A stretch of DNA of 64,000 nucleotides, taken from Vittaforma corneae ATCC 50505 (Eukaryota; Microsporidia; Nosematidae). The notes below the pieces were generated by a model. The model was not told where the DNA came from. It saw nothing but the letters and a program-made list of their open reading frames with translations, and ran no database searches. The position numbers and the translations under genes are program-made. The stretch spans positions 113,271 through 177,270 of the forward strand of contig NW_006889837.1 of the NCBI RefSeq assembly GCF_000231115.1, in the 5' to 3' direction. Of this stretch, positions 8,983-18,235 are shown one piece after another (positions within the stretch are counted from its first letter, which is position 1; each line of letters opens with the position of its first letter).

Positions 8983-10446
8983 CTATCGCTTGTCGATCAC
9001 TGCCTCATGTAACTCTGCATTCGTCCTGTATTCGTTTACAAACTCTCTTCTCGTTAACACCTTGTCACTTCCAAATATAAACTCCACTCCTAAGCTTTCT
9101 GATAGGGAATACGCCAGTCTCATTTCCTCAATCGCCAGCCCATTCTTGATAAAAACAACAACCAGCTTTCTTGGCTGCTTTCCTGAGCTAAACATAGTTG
9201 ATCTACGTAGCGACTCAATCTTCTCTTGCTCATGATCAATCGTTTGGAACATTCCCTGTTTGGTTATAAAGTTTTCAACAACATCTTTAACTATAGGCTC
9301 ATATCGACTGACCTCGTATTTATAATTAACTTCTCGGGTTCTTAATATCTGATTTCTTCTGTTAAAAACGATGCTTAAATCCTCCCTGGAAAATCCCCGA
9401 GACTTTAGAAGAGTGAGCTCGGACTCGGTAAATATGATTCCTTTCACTTTCAGCAGAAAAAGCAGTCCCACTCTGTCATCTACAGTTAGTGCTGGCGAAA
9501 CAATAGACGACATAAAATAATCAAGGGAAATACAAGCCTTATTCCCTGCTTTATCTTTCTCCAATACTAAATTTTGCTGCGATTCTGCTATGCCTTGAAC
9601 TTCCTGCAGCTTTTGAAAGCATTTTTCTAGATGCTTACCGTATTTTTCAACATTCTTCTTTAGCTCTAGATTTTTAGGAGCTTCAAGAACAAGCGTGTCT
9701 AGTACGTTGACATCAACGTTATCCTTGTCTAATTTATTGATACTCTCTTGTAATTTTAAAACCGTGTACTGTAAATATTTGCTTATCTCACCCACGTGTC
9801 TATTTCTAATCTCTTTATAATATTCATCAGCACAGTCAGCAGAACCTACCTCAGACAATATTGATCTAAAAGTAAAGAAATACATCAAAGGCGTGTATAA
9901 ATCTACCGTTCTATCTAATACAAGCAGTGATGCCTGCTTCTCTATACTTCTTGGCAATATTAGCGCATCTTTGATCTTTTGAGCCAGGTTTTTTGTACAG
10001 CCAATATGACTAATATTCAATTTGGCATTTAAAATGCTGGAAACTGCAGATAGATTATCCCAGGTGCATTGGAATATTCGCTCTTCAATTATTTTTATGT
10101 CTAACATTACAACAGTACATTTAATCATAGGATCAAGATTTTGAGGAGGACATAGCGAAAATACTTTTATAGATGAATACCTACCTGACTTATACTCAGA
10201 ATTTATGGATTTTGCTATTTCCTTTGTGCAGTTTACAAAGTAAATGGCTGGAAGATCCCACTTGGGTCTATGGTCGCCAATGGAGAATATTGCAGTTATA
10301 TTGAAATCGATGAGATCCGATTTTTTAAATATTGAATTGACAATGTCCGCAGTCATTTTGTCATGAATAAGAACAGACCAGGCATCTCCGTAAGTTTTGA
10401 GAATTTCATCTGTAATTTTTTGTTTGTATAGTCTTTTCAAATCCAT
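8983..10446 (-). CDS. Sec1/Munc18 (SM) family vesicle-fusion protein
   Basis: SM proteins clasp SNARE bundles and drive membrane fusion. The 487-residue protein is shorter than the usual 550-650. Recognisable family segments are VLDRTVDLYTPLMYFFTF (the D-R-x-x-D motif of domain 2), RYEPIVKDVVENFI late in domain 3a, and the final VVVFIKNGLAIEEMRLAYSLSE with its closing Rossmann-like strands. Which member it is (Sec1, Sly1, Vps45 or Vps33) cannot be fixed by eye. I start at MDLKRL, with CCC eight to ten bases upstream, rather than at an earlier in-frame non-ATG codon. Confidence 0.85.
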   Translation of the reverse strand: MDLKRLYKQKITDEILKTYGDAWSVLIHDKMTADIVNSIFKKSDLIDFNITAIFSIGDHRPKWDLPAIYFVNCTKEIAKSINSEYKSGRYSSIKVFSLCPPQNLDPMIKCTVVMLDIKIIEERIFQCTWDNLSAVSSILNAKLNISHIGCTKNLAQKIKDALILPRSIEKQASLLVLDRTVDLYTPLMYFFTFRSILSEVGSADCADEYYKEIRNRHVGEISKYLQYTVLKLQESINKLDKDNVDVNVLDTLVLEAPKNLELKKNVEKYGKHLEKCFQKLQEVQGIAESQQNLVLEKDKAGNKACISLDYFMSSIVSPALTVDDRVGLLFLLKVKGIIFTESELTLLKSRGFSREDLSIVFNRRNQILRTREVNYKYEVSRYEPIVKDVVENFITKQGMFQTIDHEQEKIESLRRSTMFSSGKQPRKLVVVFIKNGLAIEEMRLAYSLSESLGVEFIFGSDKVLTRREFVNEYRTNAELHEAVIDKR

Positions 10447-10654
10447 TTTTACAAGGGTGAGAAGTGTCAAGAAAATGAGCCGCTAACATTATCCATGAAA
10501 GCTGAATCAATATTTGTGCCAATACATGCCGAGCTATTGCCCGTATGATTGATTTTACATATGTAGGGGCGGTGATTAACTATTTAAATATGTACAATAT
10601 GCTGAATTGGAATTTAATATTGGAGAATACGACTGTTAGTATGCCCAAATTTAC

Positions 10655-11284
10655 TTAGCCGATTTTCTCTAGCAGCTCTTTCAACGTTTGCATTTTATCG
10701 CTGGCCATTGTAAACGCAGAACCCACAACGATTGAATCTGCATGCTTCACCTGTGAGATATTGAAAATGTTTATACCGCCATCAACCGTTACCTTTACTC
10801 CACATAGCTGAAAGCATTTAATTTTGTTAACACATCCTTCTATTAATTTCTGCCCGCCAAATCCAGGATAAACAGTCATTATCAAAACCTCTTTAAATCT
10901 TGGAACATAGTGTTTAAACTGATCAATATTCTGCTCGGGATTGATAGATAATACAGGCACAATGTGTTCTAGCTTTAATACATCTTCAAAATGCGAATGG
11001 ACTGCTATTTTTGTACCTTTTGGATACTTGAGCTTGCTGATAATTAAAATAGGATTTTTGATCATAATGTGAATGAAAAAGTCAAATCCAGAGTATTGAA
11101 GAATACAGTTGACAAAGCTCACCCCAAAGCTAATGTTATCTATGAATGAAGTATCAATAATGTCAATGTGTATATTCCTAATTCCTATGTCCCATAGTCC
11201 CTTCATGCTTTGATCTATATTTTTTATATCGAGATCAAGAATGCTTATTGAAAGCTTTTCGATGCCTTCCATTTGTTTGTTCAT
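10655..11284 (-). CDS. RPE: Ribulose-phosphate 3-epimerase
   Basis: Interconverts ribulose-5-phosphate and xylulose-5-phosphate in the non-oxidative pentose phosphate pathway. It is a TIM barrel of about 209 residues, slightly short for the family. Visible motifs are SISILDLD (family Ser at strand 1), NIHIDIIDTSF..NISFG (metal-binding His and Asp), HIMIKNP (metal His), VYPGFGGQKLI (phosphate loop) and VTVDGGIN..NI (second catalytic Asp). All expected catalytic residues are present. The first ATG of the frame is used; the open frame extends upstream only through a TTG. It sits 149 bases after the stop of the AT-hook gene on the same strand. Confidence 0.92.
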   Translation of the reverse strand: MNKQMEGIEKLSISILDLDIKNIDQSMKGLWDIGIRNIHIDIIDTSFIDNISFGVSFVNCILQYSGFDFFIHIMIKNPILIISKLKYPKGTKIAVHSHFEDVLKLEHIVPVLSINPEQNIDQFKHYVPRFKEVLIMTVYPGFGGQKLIEGCVNKIKCFQLCGVKVTVDGGINIFNISQVKHADSIVVGSAFTMASDKMQTLKELLEKIG

Positions 11285-11433
11285 ACCTTTCAACAATGTA
11301 TTTGTAGTAGCGTGTTTACAATGTTTTGAAGATACACAAGGCAAGGAGAGTTTGCAAGAGCATGGAGTTAGTTTACCGCTTTATAACTGAGATGGATATA
11401 TTAATAAGTTGTATTTATTATTATCAAATCATA

Positions 11434-12330
11434 TTAAAAGTAGTCTCTCGAATAGGAATCTGTCAATTCATTTGGGCTCTCCTTTCCTTTTTGCGCATAG
11501 GTTTTTGGAATGTGCTGCTGCGATAAGAGGTCCTTAAAATGGTCATCGATTTCAAAAATGCTACTCTGTTCACTTGATTTTTCGGACCCAGTTATTTTAA
11601 CTGGTTGGCCAGTTTGAAAGTCATAGTACTCGTTTGTATAGGGACTTGGAGAGCGAGGTTGTCTGTGATAGTCATTAGAAAACGTAAAAGGTAGTGCATC
11701 AAATTCTTTGATAGAATAATCGTCTTGATATCTGAGATTGTCAGACTCTGGAATGATTTCATAGTTTCTTTCAGGATATTTTTTCTTTTTATACGGCTCT
11801 TTACCAACAGGGTACTTTCTGGGTCTACCTCTTTTAATCGGCAACTGCCCTATATCGCTAAGAGCATTTAAAGGATGATCTTGTGACACATCAATCTTCC
11901 TTTGTATGGCTAAGTTTTGATTAAACGGAACTATCAAATTGTTCTCAATTATTATTAATGGCTGTACAAATTCATCGCCGACTTTTTTCTCTACTTTCAA
12001 GTACTCGTTGTCGTACTTGATTATTTTGACTTTATACTCATATACCTTTGCAAGCTTTCCATCTATTAACTCTTCCCGGTAAATCCTGTGTCCACCAAGT
12101 GTCTGGTCTGGAAAGTCACTCGACAGATTTTTAATATCACTTCTACTCAATTTTAAAGGGCAGAAGTTAGATCTAATAAATTCGCTGTTATAGAATGATT
12201 TTGTACGTTTTAAAGGATCAAGGATAGTATTTCCAGTCTTATTTGAGTTTTCCATTGTATCGACTTTGGTACAAAAAAACTCTTGTCCATTCTCGATGCT
12301 ATCATCCATTAATGCTTTTGGATGTGTCAT
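11434..12330 (-). CDS. AT-hook nuclear protein, function unknown
   Basis: A 298-residue hydrophilic protein. Near residue 166 it carries IKRGRPRKYP, a textbook AT-hook core (GRP flanked by basic residues) that binds the minor groove of AT-rich DNA, followed by a lysine cluster (YKKKKYP) that could act as a nuclear signal. Residues about 80-130 (GGHRIYREELIDGKLAKVYEYKV) look like a small beta domain I cannot assign. The C-terminal third is acidic and Ser/Asp rich. The start follows CCCC by three bases. It is likely a chromatin or transcription factor; the exact role is unknown. CHD at 60.5 kb has another AT-hook-like stretch. Confidence 0.7.
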   Translation of the reverse strand: MTHPKALMDDSIENGQEFFCTKVDTMENSNKTGNTILDPLKRTKSFYNSEFIRSNFCPLKLSRSDIKNLSSDFPDQTLGGHRIYREELIDGKLAKVYEYKVKIIKYDNEYLKVEKKVGDEFVQPLIIIENNLIVPFNQNLAIQRKIDVSQDHPLNALSDIGQLPIKRGRPRKYPVGKEPYKKKKYPERNYEIIPESDNLRYQDDYSIKEFDALPFTFSNDYHRQPRSPSPYTNEYYDFQTGQPVKITGSEKSSEQSSIFEIDDHFKDLLSQQHIPKTYAQKGKESPNELTDSYSRDYF

Positions 12331-12709
12331 TACGGGGTATAGTAAGTTAATTTAAATGATAGAATTAAAGGGGAAAGGAGTAGCTACTTAACTGAATATA
12401 TGGCTGATGTGAACGGTCTTCCTTTTAAATCGAACGGCAGCCATGATGCTTGTATTTTCAAAATTGTCCAACGGGCTATAATATTCTTAATTCTTGATAA
12501 GACTGTTTGTTTTGACGCTGATTTATTATGGAAATGCTCCATTTCCAGGAAGATATAAGCATGTTCTAACTAATGACTAAAAGGACGCTCTGGTAAAGGT
12601 GACATACAAAAAAGTGGAACGTATGTTTAATGCTTCCATATTGTTTCCAAACATGTGCATATTCTTCATTTATAATTTAATAACCATTTCATTGTTTTGA
12701 AACCCCAAA
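12331..12709. other. Divergent intergenic region
   Basis: About 380 bases between two divergently transcribed genes. The two ends hold CCC start signals for the AT-hook gene and the J-like gene. Nothing else was recognised. Confidence 0.5.
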
Positions 12710-13654
12710 ATGCCGATTCTTTACGAAAGTTTACATGTTAGCCAAAACGCTACACAAGAAGAAATAGAAAAGAGCTATAGAATACTAACATACATATATT
12801 TAAATAGTAATGATAAGGAAAAGCTGCTGGACCTCAACACAGCATATAATGTTCTTAGAGATCCATATAATAGGGCCTTTTATGATAAATTTGGAGACAG
12901 ATTTGTGAAAAATCTTCTCAACCCAAACGAATCATATTTTATTACCCGGTTCTTCACAAAACTCAACGTGACTTTGCTTTTCACATTCATTTACTCGCAC
13001 ATCATCAACTACTTCTTTCTCGGAAGCATCTTTATGATCTTCACTTATTCAAATATTTTCAGGTTTTCCTTGTTTATATTCTCACCAATATTACTCATTC
13101 TGATACATATACGATCTTCACAACATTTTAACTCGGACAATCCTTATTTCTCTCGTTTTAACATAGCTACATGGATATGTGTGCTTAACGCACTCTCAAT
13201 ATTAACTATTTCCGGAAATCTCCATTTCTCATATCTTCTACTTACTGAAACCATTTTAAATACATACATCTGGATAAGAACAGCATATAAAAATAACCTA
13301 AAAGTAAAAATGGCCCTGTTTCTGACTGTCAAATCATTTTTACTAATGCTTTATTACACACCCCTTGATTGCTTTTATAGCTTTATTCCTTCAGCCATCT
13401 TTCTTAGTTTTGTTTTTGTTCATAAAGGAGTAGGTGTTTTTCTAGGACTGTCTTCTCTTCCAATGTGCCTTTCTATTTATCTCAAAGGGGATGGCTTGGC
13501 ATCAAAGATTTCAATATTTCTTCATGTTGTCCATTCTGCGATTGGTCTTCTGCTCATCCACTACGTAACAAGGTTCCTCATAGATTTGTTTGTAAACCAA
13601 GAGACAATAATCGTAAAGGCTTTGCTTAAAAGCCAAAGTGATGGTTCTGTATAA
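12710..13654 (+). CDS. J-domain-like multi-pass membrane protein lacking HPD
   Basis: Residues 1-65 resemble a J domain: YESLHVSQNATQEEIEKSYRIL for helices I-II and LLDLNTAYNVLRDPYNRAFYDKFGDRF for helices III-IV. The loop that should hold the His-Pro-Asp tripeptide, which stimulates HSP70, reads ILTYIYLNSNDKEK and has no HPD. The remaining 250 residues are strongly hydrophobic, with roughly six to eight membrane-spanning segments. This could be a degenerate relative of ER J-proteins such as Sec63 or of other membrane J-proteins. It probably does not activate HSP70 in the normal way. The ATG follows ACCCCAAA. Confidence 0.7.
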   Translation: MPILYESLHVSQNATQEEIEKSYRILTYIYLNSNDKEKLLDLNTAYNVLRDPYNRAFYDKFGDRFVKNLLNPNESYFITRFFTKLNVTLLFTFIYSHIINYFFLGSIFMIFTYSNIFRFSLFIFSPILLILIHIRSSQHFNSDNPYFSRFNIATWICVLNALSILTISGNLHFSYLLLTETILNTYIWIRTAYKNNLKVKMALFLTVKSFLLMLYYTPLDCFYSFIPSAIFLSFVFVHKGVGVFLGLSSLPMCLSIYLKGDGLASKISIFLHVVHSAIGLLLIHYVTRFLIDLFVNQETIIVKALLKSQSDGSV

Positions 13655-13755
13655 TCGGCTAAATACTATACTCTATAGTTTACCGCATCTACTCATTTCC
13701 TAACAATAACTGATGTAGCGATTCTTGCAGACGAAAAGGACATAAGAGTATTCAA

Positions 13756-13953
13756 TTAAACCAAATTCCTCATACCAATAGTGATTAGTTGGTGGATTGA
13801 AGCCCATTTACCAAACTTATACTTAGTCGTTAGCATCCATCCACATATAGCAGATTTTTCATTGTTGTCACCTGTTTTCCCAAGAATGTGTTTGCTTGTG
13901 TAGGTAGGTGCGTAATCTGATTGTCCAAATATGCCAGTGCTGCTGTATTTCAT
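13756..13953 (-). CDS. Small ORF overlapping the DCP2 stop
   Basis: A possible 65-residue protein whose ATG overlaps the TGA of DCP2 (ATGA, four shared bases). It contains a Tyr/Ser/Thr-rich first half and a mildly hydrophobic second half (SAICGWMLTTKYKFGKWASIHQLITIG). I do not recognise it. It has no CCC signal of its own. It could be a real small gene, read-through or reinitiation after DCP2, a leftover of a longer DCP2 tail after a frameshift, or chance. Confidence 0.3.
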   Translation of the reverse strand: MKYSSTGIFGQSDYAPTYTSKHILGKTGDNNEKSAICGWMLTTKYKFGKWASIHQLITIGMRNLV

Positions 13954-14681
13954 ACTTTTTCCATCGCTTTATCGATTTCAGAACTAAGTTTCTTCAAATC
14001 AAATTTAAACAATGATTTCTTAATTTCCAAAACTTTGCTTTGTATTGCTTTATACGCAATGTAAAATATTTTATACTCTTTTTTGTCTTTAATATCATTA
14101 AATTTTCTCAAATCAAACCAGAAAATCTTTGAAATTTCGTTTCTCGTATTAGTTTTAAATGGATATTTCATATCAACGTTAAATGCACAATAAAAAGTGA
14201 TTTTATCAAACACAGTCACAGAAATATCTACAATCTTGTCTGTGACGTCGTAGCCCACTTCTTCAAATGTTTCTCTAATAGCACACTCCATTCCATTTTC
14301 ATTTTTTATCTTTTTTCCCTTTGGAAATGTTATATTATTGTTGTTATTGCCTTGCTTAACGACAAGAACATGTGTCATATCAGGAGAGAACAGAATGGTC
14401 CCAAATACCTTAACAGATTGCTTATACTTCTTAAATTTCAGGTAGTCTGAGAGAGAGTCTATTGAAATGTCATTGTGTACAAAAATTTGCTCGGCAAATA
14501 CAGGAAGTGTTATAAATTTGATTTTGAAGAAATCCAAGGCATACCAATATGCCTGTTCTAGAATAAAGTAGTATTCTTCTGGGTCTAAGTGAATGAATTC
14601 TTCATTGTTTAGAATAAATCTGAGAGTTAAATCATCTAAAATCTCAGATTTAATCTTTGTGGAGGATTGATTCACATCCAT
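13950..14681 (-). CDS. DCP2: mRNA-decapping enzyme DCP2
   Basis: Removes the m7G cap from mRNA to trigger 5'-3' decay. The N-terminal regulatory domain (EILDDLTLRFILNNEE..YYFILEQAYWYALDFF) is typical of DCP2 and binds DCP1. The Nudix box at residues about 117-140 reads G-KKIKN-E-NGMECAI-RE-T-F-EE-VGY, matching GX5EX7REUXEEXGU with all metal-binding glutamates. The Box B helix region follows. The 243-residue protein lacks the long C-terminal extension of fungal DCP2. CCCC lies about 20 bases upstream of the ATG. LSM2, another mRNA decay or splicing component, is elsewhere in the window. Confidence 0.93.
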   Translation of the reverse strand: MDVNQSSTKIKSEILDDLTLRFILNNEEFIHLDPEEYYFILEQAYWYALDFFKIKFITLPVFAEQIFVHNDISIDSLSDYLKFKKYKQSVKVFGTILFSPDMTHVLVVKQGNNNNNITFPKGKKIKNENGMECAIRETFEEVGYDVTDKIVDISVTVFDKITFYCAFNVDMKYPFKTNTRNEISKIFWFDLRKFNDIKDKKEYKIFYIAYKAIQSKVLEIKKSLFKFDLKKLSSEIDKAMEKV

Positions 14682-14853
14682 TTTATTGTCGTTTGAGAGG
14701 GGCGAAAAGATAGCAAAGAATGAAAGACTGGCGATTTAATTAAGATAAGTGTTCAGATGTATGAGGCTTTTGCAAGCCATTGTATATGGCCTATAGACAT
14801 GTTATTATTTGCTCAGACCATGTTTGTCAATATTGCCGATCATAACCAATTTT

Positions 14854-15744
14854 CTAGCCTACAATTTTCTGGATAAAATCTGGCACTTCAATACTTTTGT
14901 TTTCGAGTGTCCGGTAAATTTCCTTTAAGGTACCAAAGTCATCCCTTGTATAAACTATAACCACATGGTCAATATGGTCTAAAGCAGCACATATGAGCTC
15001 GGGGCAGATGTCATAGAAAACCAACTTGTCTGTCTTAAATCCATACGGTATTTTGTTGACTACTTCAATTTTCTGGTTTTTAAAATAGCTTAGCACTGCA
15101 GGCGGAAGGGTGTATTTAACGAAAACACAGCATCTTCGGGATTCCAAACCACACACCTCACTATTGGCAATATTAGATACTGACAGATGCTTTATTGAAT
15201 TGTCAGTTCCAAATACCAACTCAACTTTTTTCTGCTTTGGGTATTGGCAAATAACTGTGTAAATATAATTGTCAGGAAAATATGAAACTTGGTTCTGAAT
15301 ATAGCTTTTGTACTCTTTTGTATTGCATAGTCCTACATAATCATAAAATCCACTTATATGAACATTGTTATTGTCTATCTGCTCAAATGGAATTTTTGTG
15401 TTGTAAAAAATTAAAAACTTTGCCGAGCTTTCTTCAAAATTAAAACCATCGGCTAAAATGATATTATTATCACAAATATTCCTGGTATCAAATTGCTCTC
15501 TAGTCTTTCTGTCTGTCAAAACGACATAATCTCGCAAGCTTTTTACCATTTCCAGTATTCCGATGAGCTTTCCGGAACATGGGGAGGCAAAAAGAACGAA
15601 GTTTTCCTTTCTGAAATAATAATTGCCTACTACTTTTACAATTGTATTGCTTGAAGCATAAAATGGCAGCTTTAATCCCTTTATCAGAAATGTTTCTGTT
15701 GATTTTTGTAAAACTGGTAGATCTTCAACAAACTCCTCGTACAT
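14854..15744 (-). CDS. Possible degenerate DEAD-box helicase-like protein
   Basis: About 296 residues with weak similarity in order to a DEAD-box helicase. LFASPCSGKLIGILEMVKSL sits where A-x-T-G-S-G-K-T would be, but the Walker A Thr is Leu. RRCCVFVKYTLPPAV resembles the strand beginning domain 2, and the end (LKEIYRTLENKSIEVPDFIQKIV) resembles the DED1-type tail with its VPxF motif. No DEAD, SAT or HRxGR box is recognisable, so any relationship would be to a helicase that lost catalysis. I consider this tentative; it may be an unrelated unknown. I start at the first ATG, since the upstream frame begins only with TTG. Confidence 0.4.
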   Translation of the reverse strand: MYEEFVEDLPVLQKSTETFLIKGLKLPFYASSNTIVKVVGNYYFRKENFVLFASPCSGKLIGILEMVKSLRDYVVLTDRKTREQFDTRNICDNNIILADGFNFEESSAKFLIFYNTKIPFEQIDNNNVHISGFYDYVGLCNTKEYKSYIQNQVSYFPDNYIYTVICQYPKQKKVELVFGTDNSIKHLSVSNIANSEVCGLESRRCCVFVKYTLPPAVLSYFKNQKIEVVNKIPYGFKTDKLVFYDICPELICAALDHIDHVVIVYTRDDFGTLKEIYRTLENKSIEVPDFIQKIVG

Positions 15745-15921
15745 TTGTGGATGAAAAATGTGTTTAAAAATATGTTTCACCGCAAAATCCAAAAAATAAA
15801 ATATCTAGAAAATATGCTAGCACTAATACTTGATGTCAATTAGCCTTAGCTTAAAATCCTATTGAACTTTGCCTTGCGCGTGTTTACAAAGCAAGAAAGA
15901 GTTGGAATGCAAAGTATTTAG

Positions 15922-16632
15922 TTACAGGCAGCAGAAGAATATCCTTCTGAAGAGCCCTCGCTGCTTTGGTGAAGATGATTCTAGCATATCCTTCCTTAGT
16001 TCATCAAAGATACTCTTAATTCCAGTATTCTTTTCAATGTCAATAACTGAGGAGGACTCAATAAACTTAAAGGCGCCTATTCTCTTAGCCAGCATTGTGC
16101 CCTCTTCTGTACTAACTGTATCCTCGGATCTTTTATCAACCTTAGTGGCTACCAGCATTATCTTAACATCCTCTCTTGCCTTCTGTTTGACCATTGGCAT
16201 GAGTGTGTTTTCCACTTCATAAAAGGATAGGGGATCTGTAATGCTATAACAAATCATTACATAGTCACTCATAGGAAGTGTAAGACCTCTGAGACGTAGG
16301 AAATCATCCTGCCCGCTGGTGTCCCAGATCTTTAATTTAAACTGCTTTCCTTCCGAGGTAAATACATAGTCCTCATTCTCGATCGGTGTAGCACTGAGCT
16401 CTTCACTAAACTCATTTTTCATGAATCTTCTGACAAGGCTGGTCTTTCCACACTCTCCCCTTCCAATAATTGTTAATTGTTTTACCATATGAAAATGCAG
16501 TGGTATTGGAGAAGCTTTAGGCTGGTACGGAGAAGCTTTTAAAGATTCGTTCGTCGATGATTCAGACGCCTTCTCGTCAGACAATTTTTCATTAGAAAAT
16601 TTGTCATTGAGCAACTCTCCATCTTCGTGCAT
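15922..16632 (-). CDS. Rho-like small GTPase with N-terminal extension
   Basis: Signalling GTPase of the Ras superfamily, 236 residues. An acidic 48-residue extension precedes the G domain: G1 is GRGECGKTSL, G3 is WDTSGQDDF, G4 is ATKVD (the T-K-x-D form typical of Rho), and G5 is a weak ESSSV. YVMICYSITDPLSF is Rho-like. The extension is probably real because CCCC lies just upstream of its ATG. The protein ends FFCCL after a basic stretch (KQRGLFRR). This is not a standard CAAX box but fits the XCCX prenylation pattern known for some Rabs. It probably controls polarity or the cytoskeleton at a membrane. Confidence 0.83.
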   Translation of the reverse strand: MHEDGELLNDKFSNEKLSDEKASESSTNESLKASPYQPKASPIPLHFHMVKQLTIIGRGECGKTSLVRRFMKNEFSEELSATPIENEDYVFTSEGKQFKLKIWDTSGQDDFLRLRGLTLPMSDYVMICYSITDPLSFYEVENTLMPMVKQKAREDVKIMLVATKVDKRSEDTVSTEEGTMLAKRIGAFKFIESSSVIDIEKNTGIKSIFDELRKDMLESSSPKQRGLFRRIFFCCL

Positions 16633-16739
16633 TGAGATGGGGCTAAACCTTTATTTCAAAAAAGAAGAAAATAATATTGTATTGGGAGATAATGCACACC
16701 ATCTTCTACTTAAACAAACAGAACTTTATCTGGTTAAGT

Positions 16740-17243
16740 TTATTTTAATAATTTTTTATCATTCAACTCTTTGTTAGGCTTTTTTATTGGTGTTATTTCA
16801 ACTAAGCAATAATCATTCCAGCTTTCAATTGCTGCTATTAATTTATTACTTAGCAGATTTTCACTTGAATATTCTCGAACCTTATCCTTAAAGCACTCAT
16901 CTTTCTTGCAGTACTCAAACACGCCTATTTCCTTATCTTTTTTCCTGTTAAAGTGCTTTCTCTTATTGTAGATCTTTGCCTTACCAGTACTGCTAAATAA
17001 AATATTATAGTCACTGTTTTTCAGATCAAAATACATCCTTGCTCTGAGATCCACTGGATTCTTGTTTTTGTTGTAAAGATAGAGAACCTCTTCGTATCTG
17101 AGAAGAAGGCCTTCTTTTGTTCTCTCTCCAAAGTGCCTCAGAATGTTCTGAGATAAGTCTTTAGGAATGTAAACATCTCCCTTCTTCTCAAACATACTTA
17201 GGAACTCAATAAAGCTCCTAGCGGAGTTTATACCAGAGCTCAT
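16740..17243 (-). CDS. Possible tRNA-splicing endonuclease-like subunit
   Basis: 167 residues, tentative. GLLLRYEEVLYLYNKNKNPVDLRARMYFDLKNSDYNILFSS resembles the Sen2/Sen54/Sen34 layout: a helix with L-x-x-E-E-x-L-x-L, then the Y-x-x-L-K/R-x-x-x-Y helix that opens the nuclease domain. The catalytic Tyr-His-Lys triad cannot be placed, so it could be a structural (Sen54-like) subunit or a coincidence. The rest is Lys-rich. The frame is open further upstream but only from a GTG; I use the first ATG. A CCC lies about 20 bases upstream. Confidence 0.45.
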   Translation of the reverse strand: MSSGINSARSFIEFLSMFEKKGDVYIPKDLSQNILRHFGERTKEGLLLRYEEVLYLYNKNKNPVDLRARMYFDLKNSDYNILFSSTGKAKIYNKRKHFNRKKDKEIGVFEYCKKDECFKDKVREYSSENLLSNKLIAAIESWNDYCLVEITPIKKPNKELNDKKLLK

Positions 17244-17398
17244 TTTACTCTCGAGCAAAGAAGGGTGCACTTTAACTAAGAAAATTAATTGGTAAAAAAC
17301 AAGACGTTATCTAGTCCTAAATAAACAATTGTGATTGAAAAGTCATTGTTAAAGACATATTGATACAGCACGGGCATTTATTTAAAGTTTTAATCAAC

Positions 17399-17728
17399 NN
17401 NNNNNNNNNNNNNNNNNNNNNNNNNNNNNNNNNNNNNNNNNNNNNNNNNNNNNNNNNNNNNNNNNNNNNNNNNNNNNNNNNNNNNNNNNNNNNNNNNNNN
17501 NNNNNNNNNNNNNNNNNNNNNNNNNNNNNNNNNNNNNNNNNNNNNNNNNNNNNNNNNNNNNNNNNNNNNNNNNNNNNNNNNNNNNNNNNNNNNNNNNNNN
17601 NNNNNNNNNNNNNNNNNNNNNNNNNNNNNNNNNNNNNNNNNNNNNNNNNNNNNNNNNNNNNNNNNNNNNNNNNNNNNNNNNNNNNNNNNNNNNNNNNNNN
17701 NNNNNNNNNNNNNNNNNNNNNNNNNNNN
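17399..17728. other. Assembly gap (Ns)
   Basis: A run of 330 N between two contigs. The true distance is unknown. A gene is cut by its right edge. Confidence 0.99.
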
Positions 17729-17963
17729 GCTGTTGTTCTCAGACATAGGTCCAGGTAGTTTGGAAAAGTGCCTTATTAATAAAGGATGGACTGTGGAAGA
17801 ATGCAAAGTTGATGATAAAGAAGCGCTAATTAAAGCAACCAAGAAAGTGAATGGTGGAAAAGAAATCTATAGTTATTTGAAAACTGCAAAGGATGGTATT
17901 GTAATAAAGAAAGAAAGCTACCAGTTGATATCTAGCAGTTCAGATTTGAACACAAATAACTAA
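17729..17963 (+). CDS. C-terminal fragment of a gene cut by the gap
   Basis: The frame is open from the edge of the gap and ends at TAA, giving about 77 residues (..FSDIGPGSLEKCLINKGWT.. to ..SSSSDLNTNN). There is no ATG, so the 5' part lies in or beyond the gap. The sequence is hydrophilic with a mixed alpha/beta look. I do not recognise the family. Confidence 0.55.
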
Positions 17964-18235
17964 AGGATTATTCTTAACATATTCTAATAGCTATTATTTC
18001 GTTTTGCATCGTGGCTTCATGAACTTAAACGTTATTGGCAGGGAGCATTAAATTAATGGTGATAATTTTTGATAAGATTTTCCTAGTCTGTTTTCAGAAT
18101 CATAAAGTATCCGTTGTTTCAAAGCTTTCCTACATACTTGTAACTATTCTAGCACATCTTTTTTAAGCTTTGAAGTTGATTGATGCTTAATTAGCCTTAT
18201 AATTTTCAAAAAAAAATTGACAGTGTGGTGCCTCA

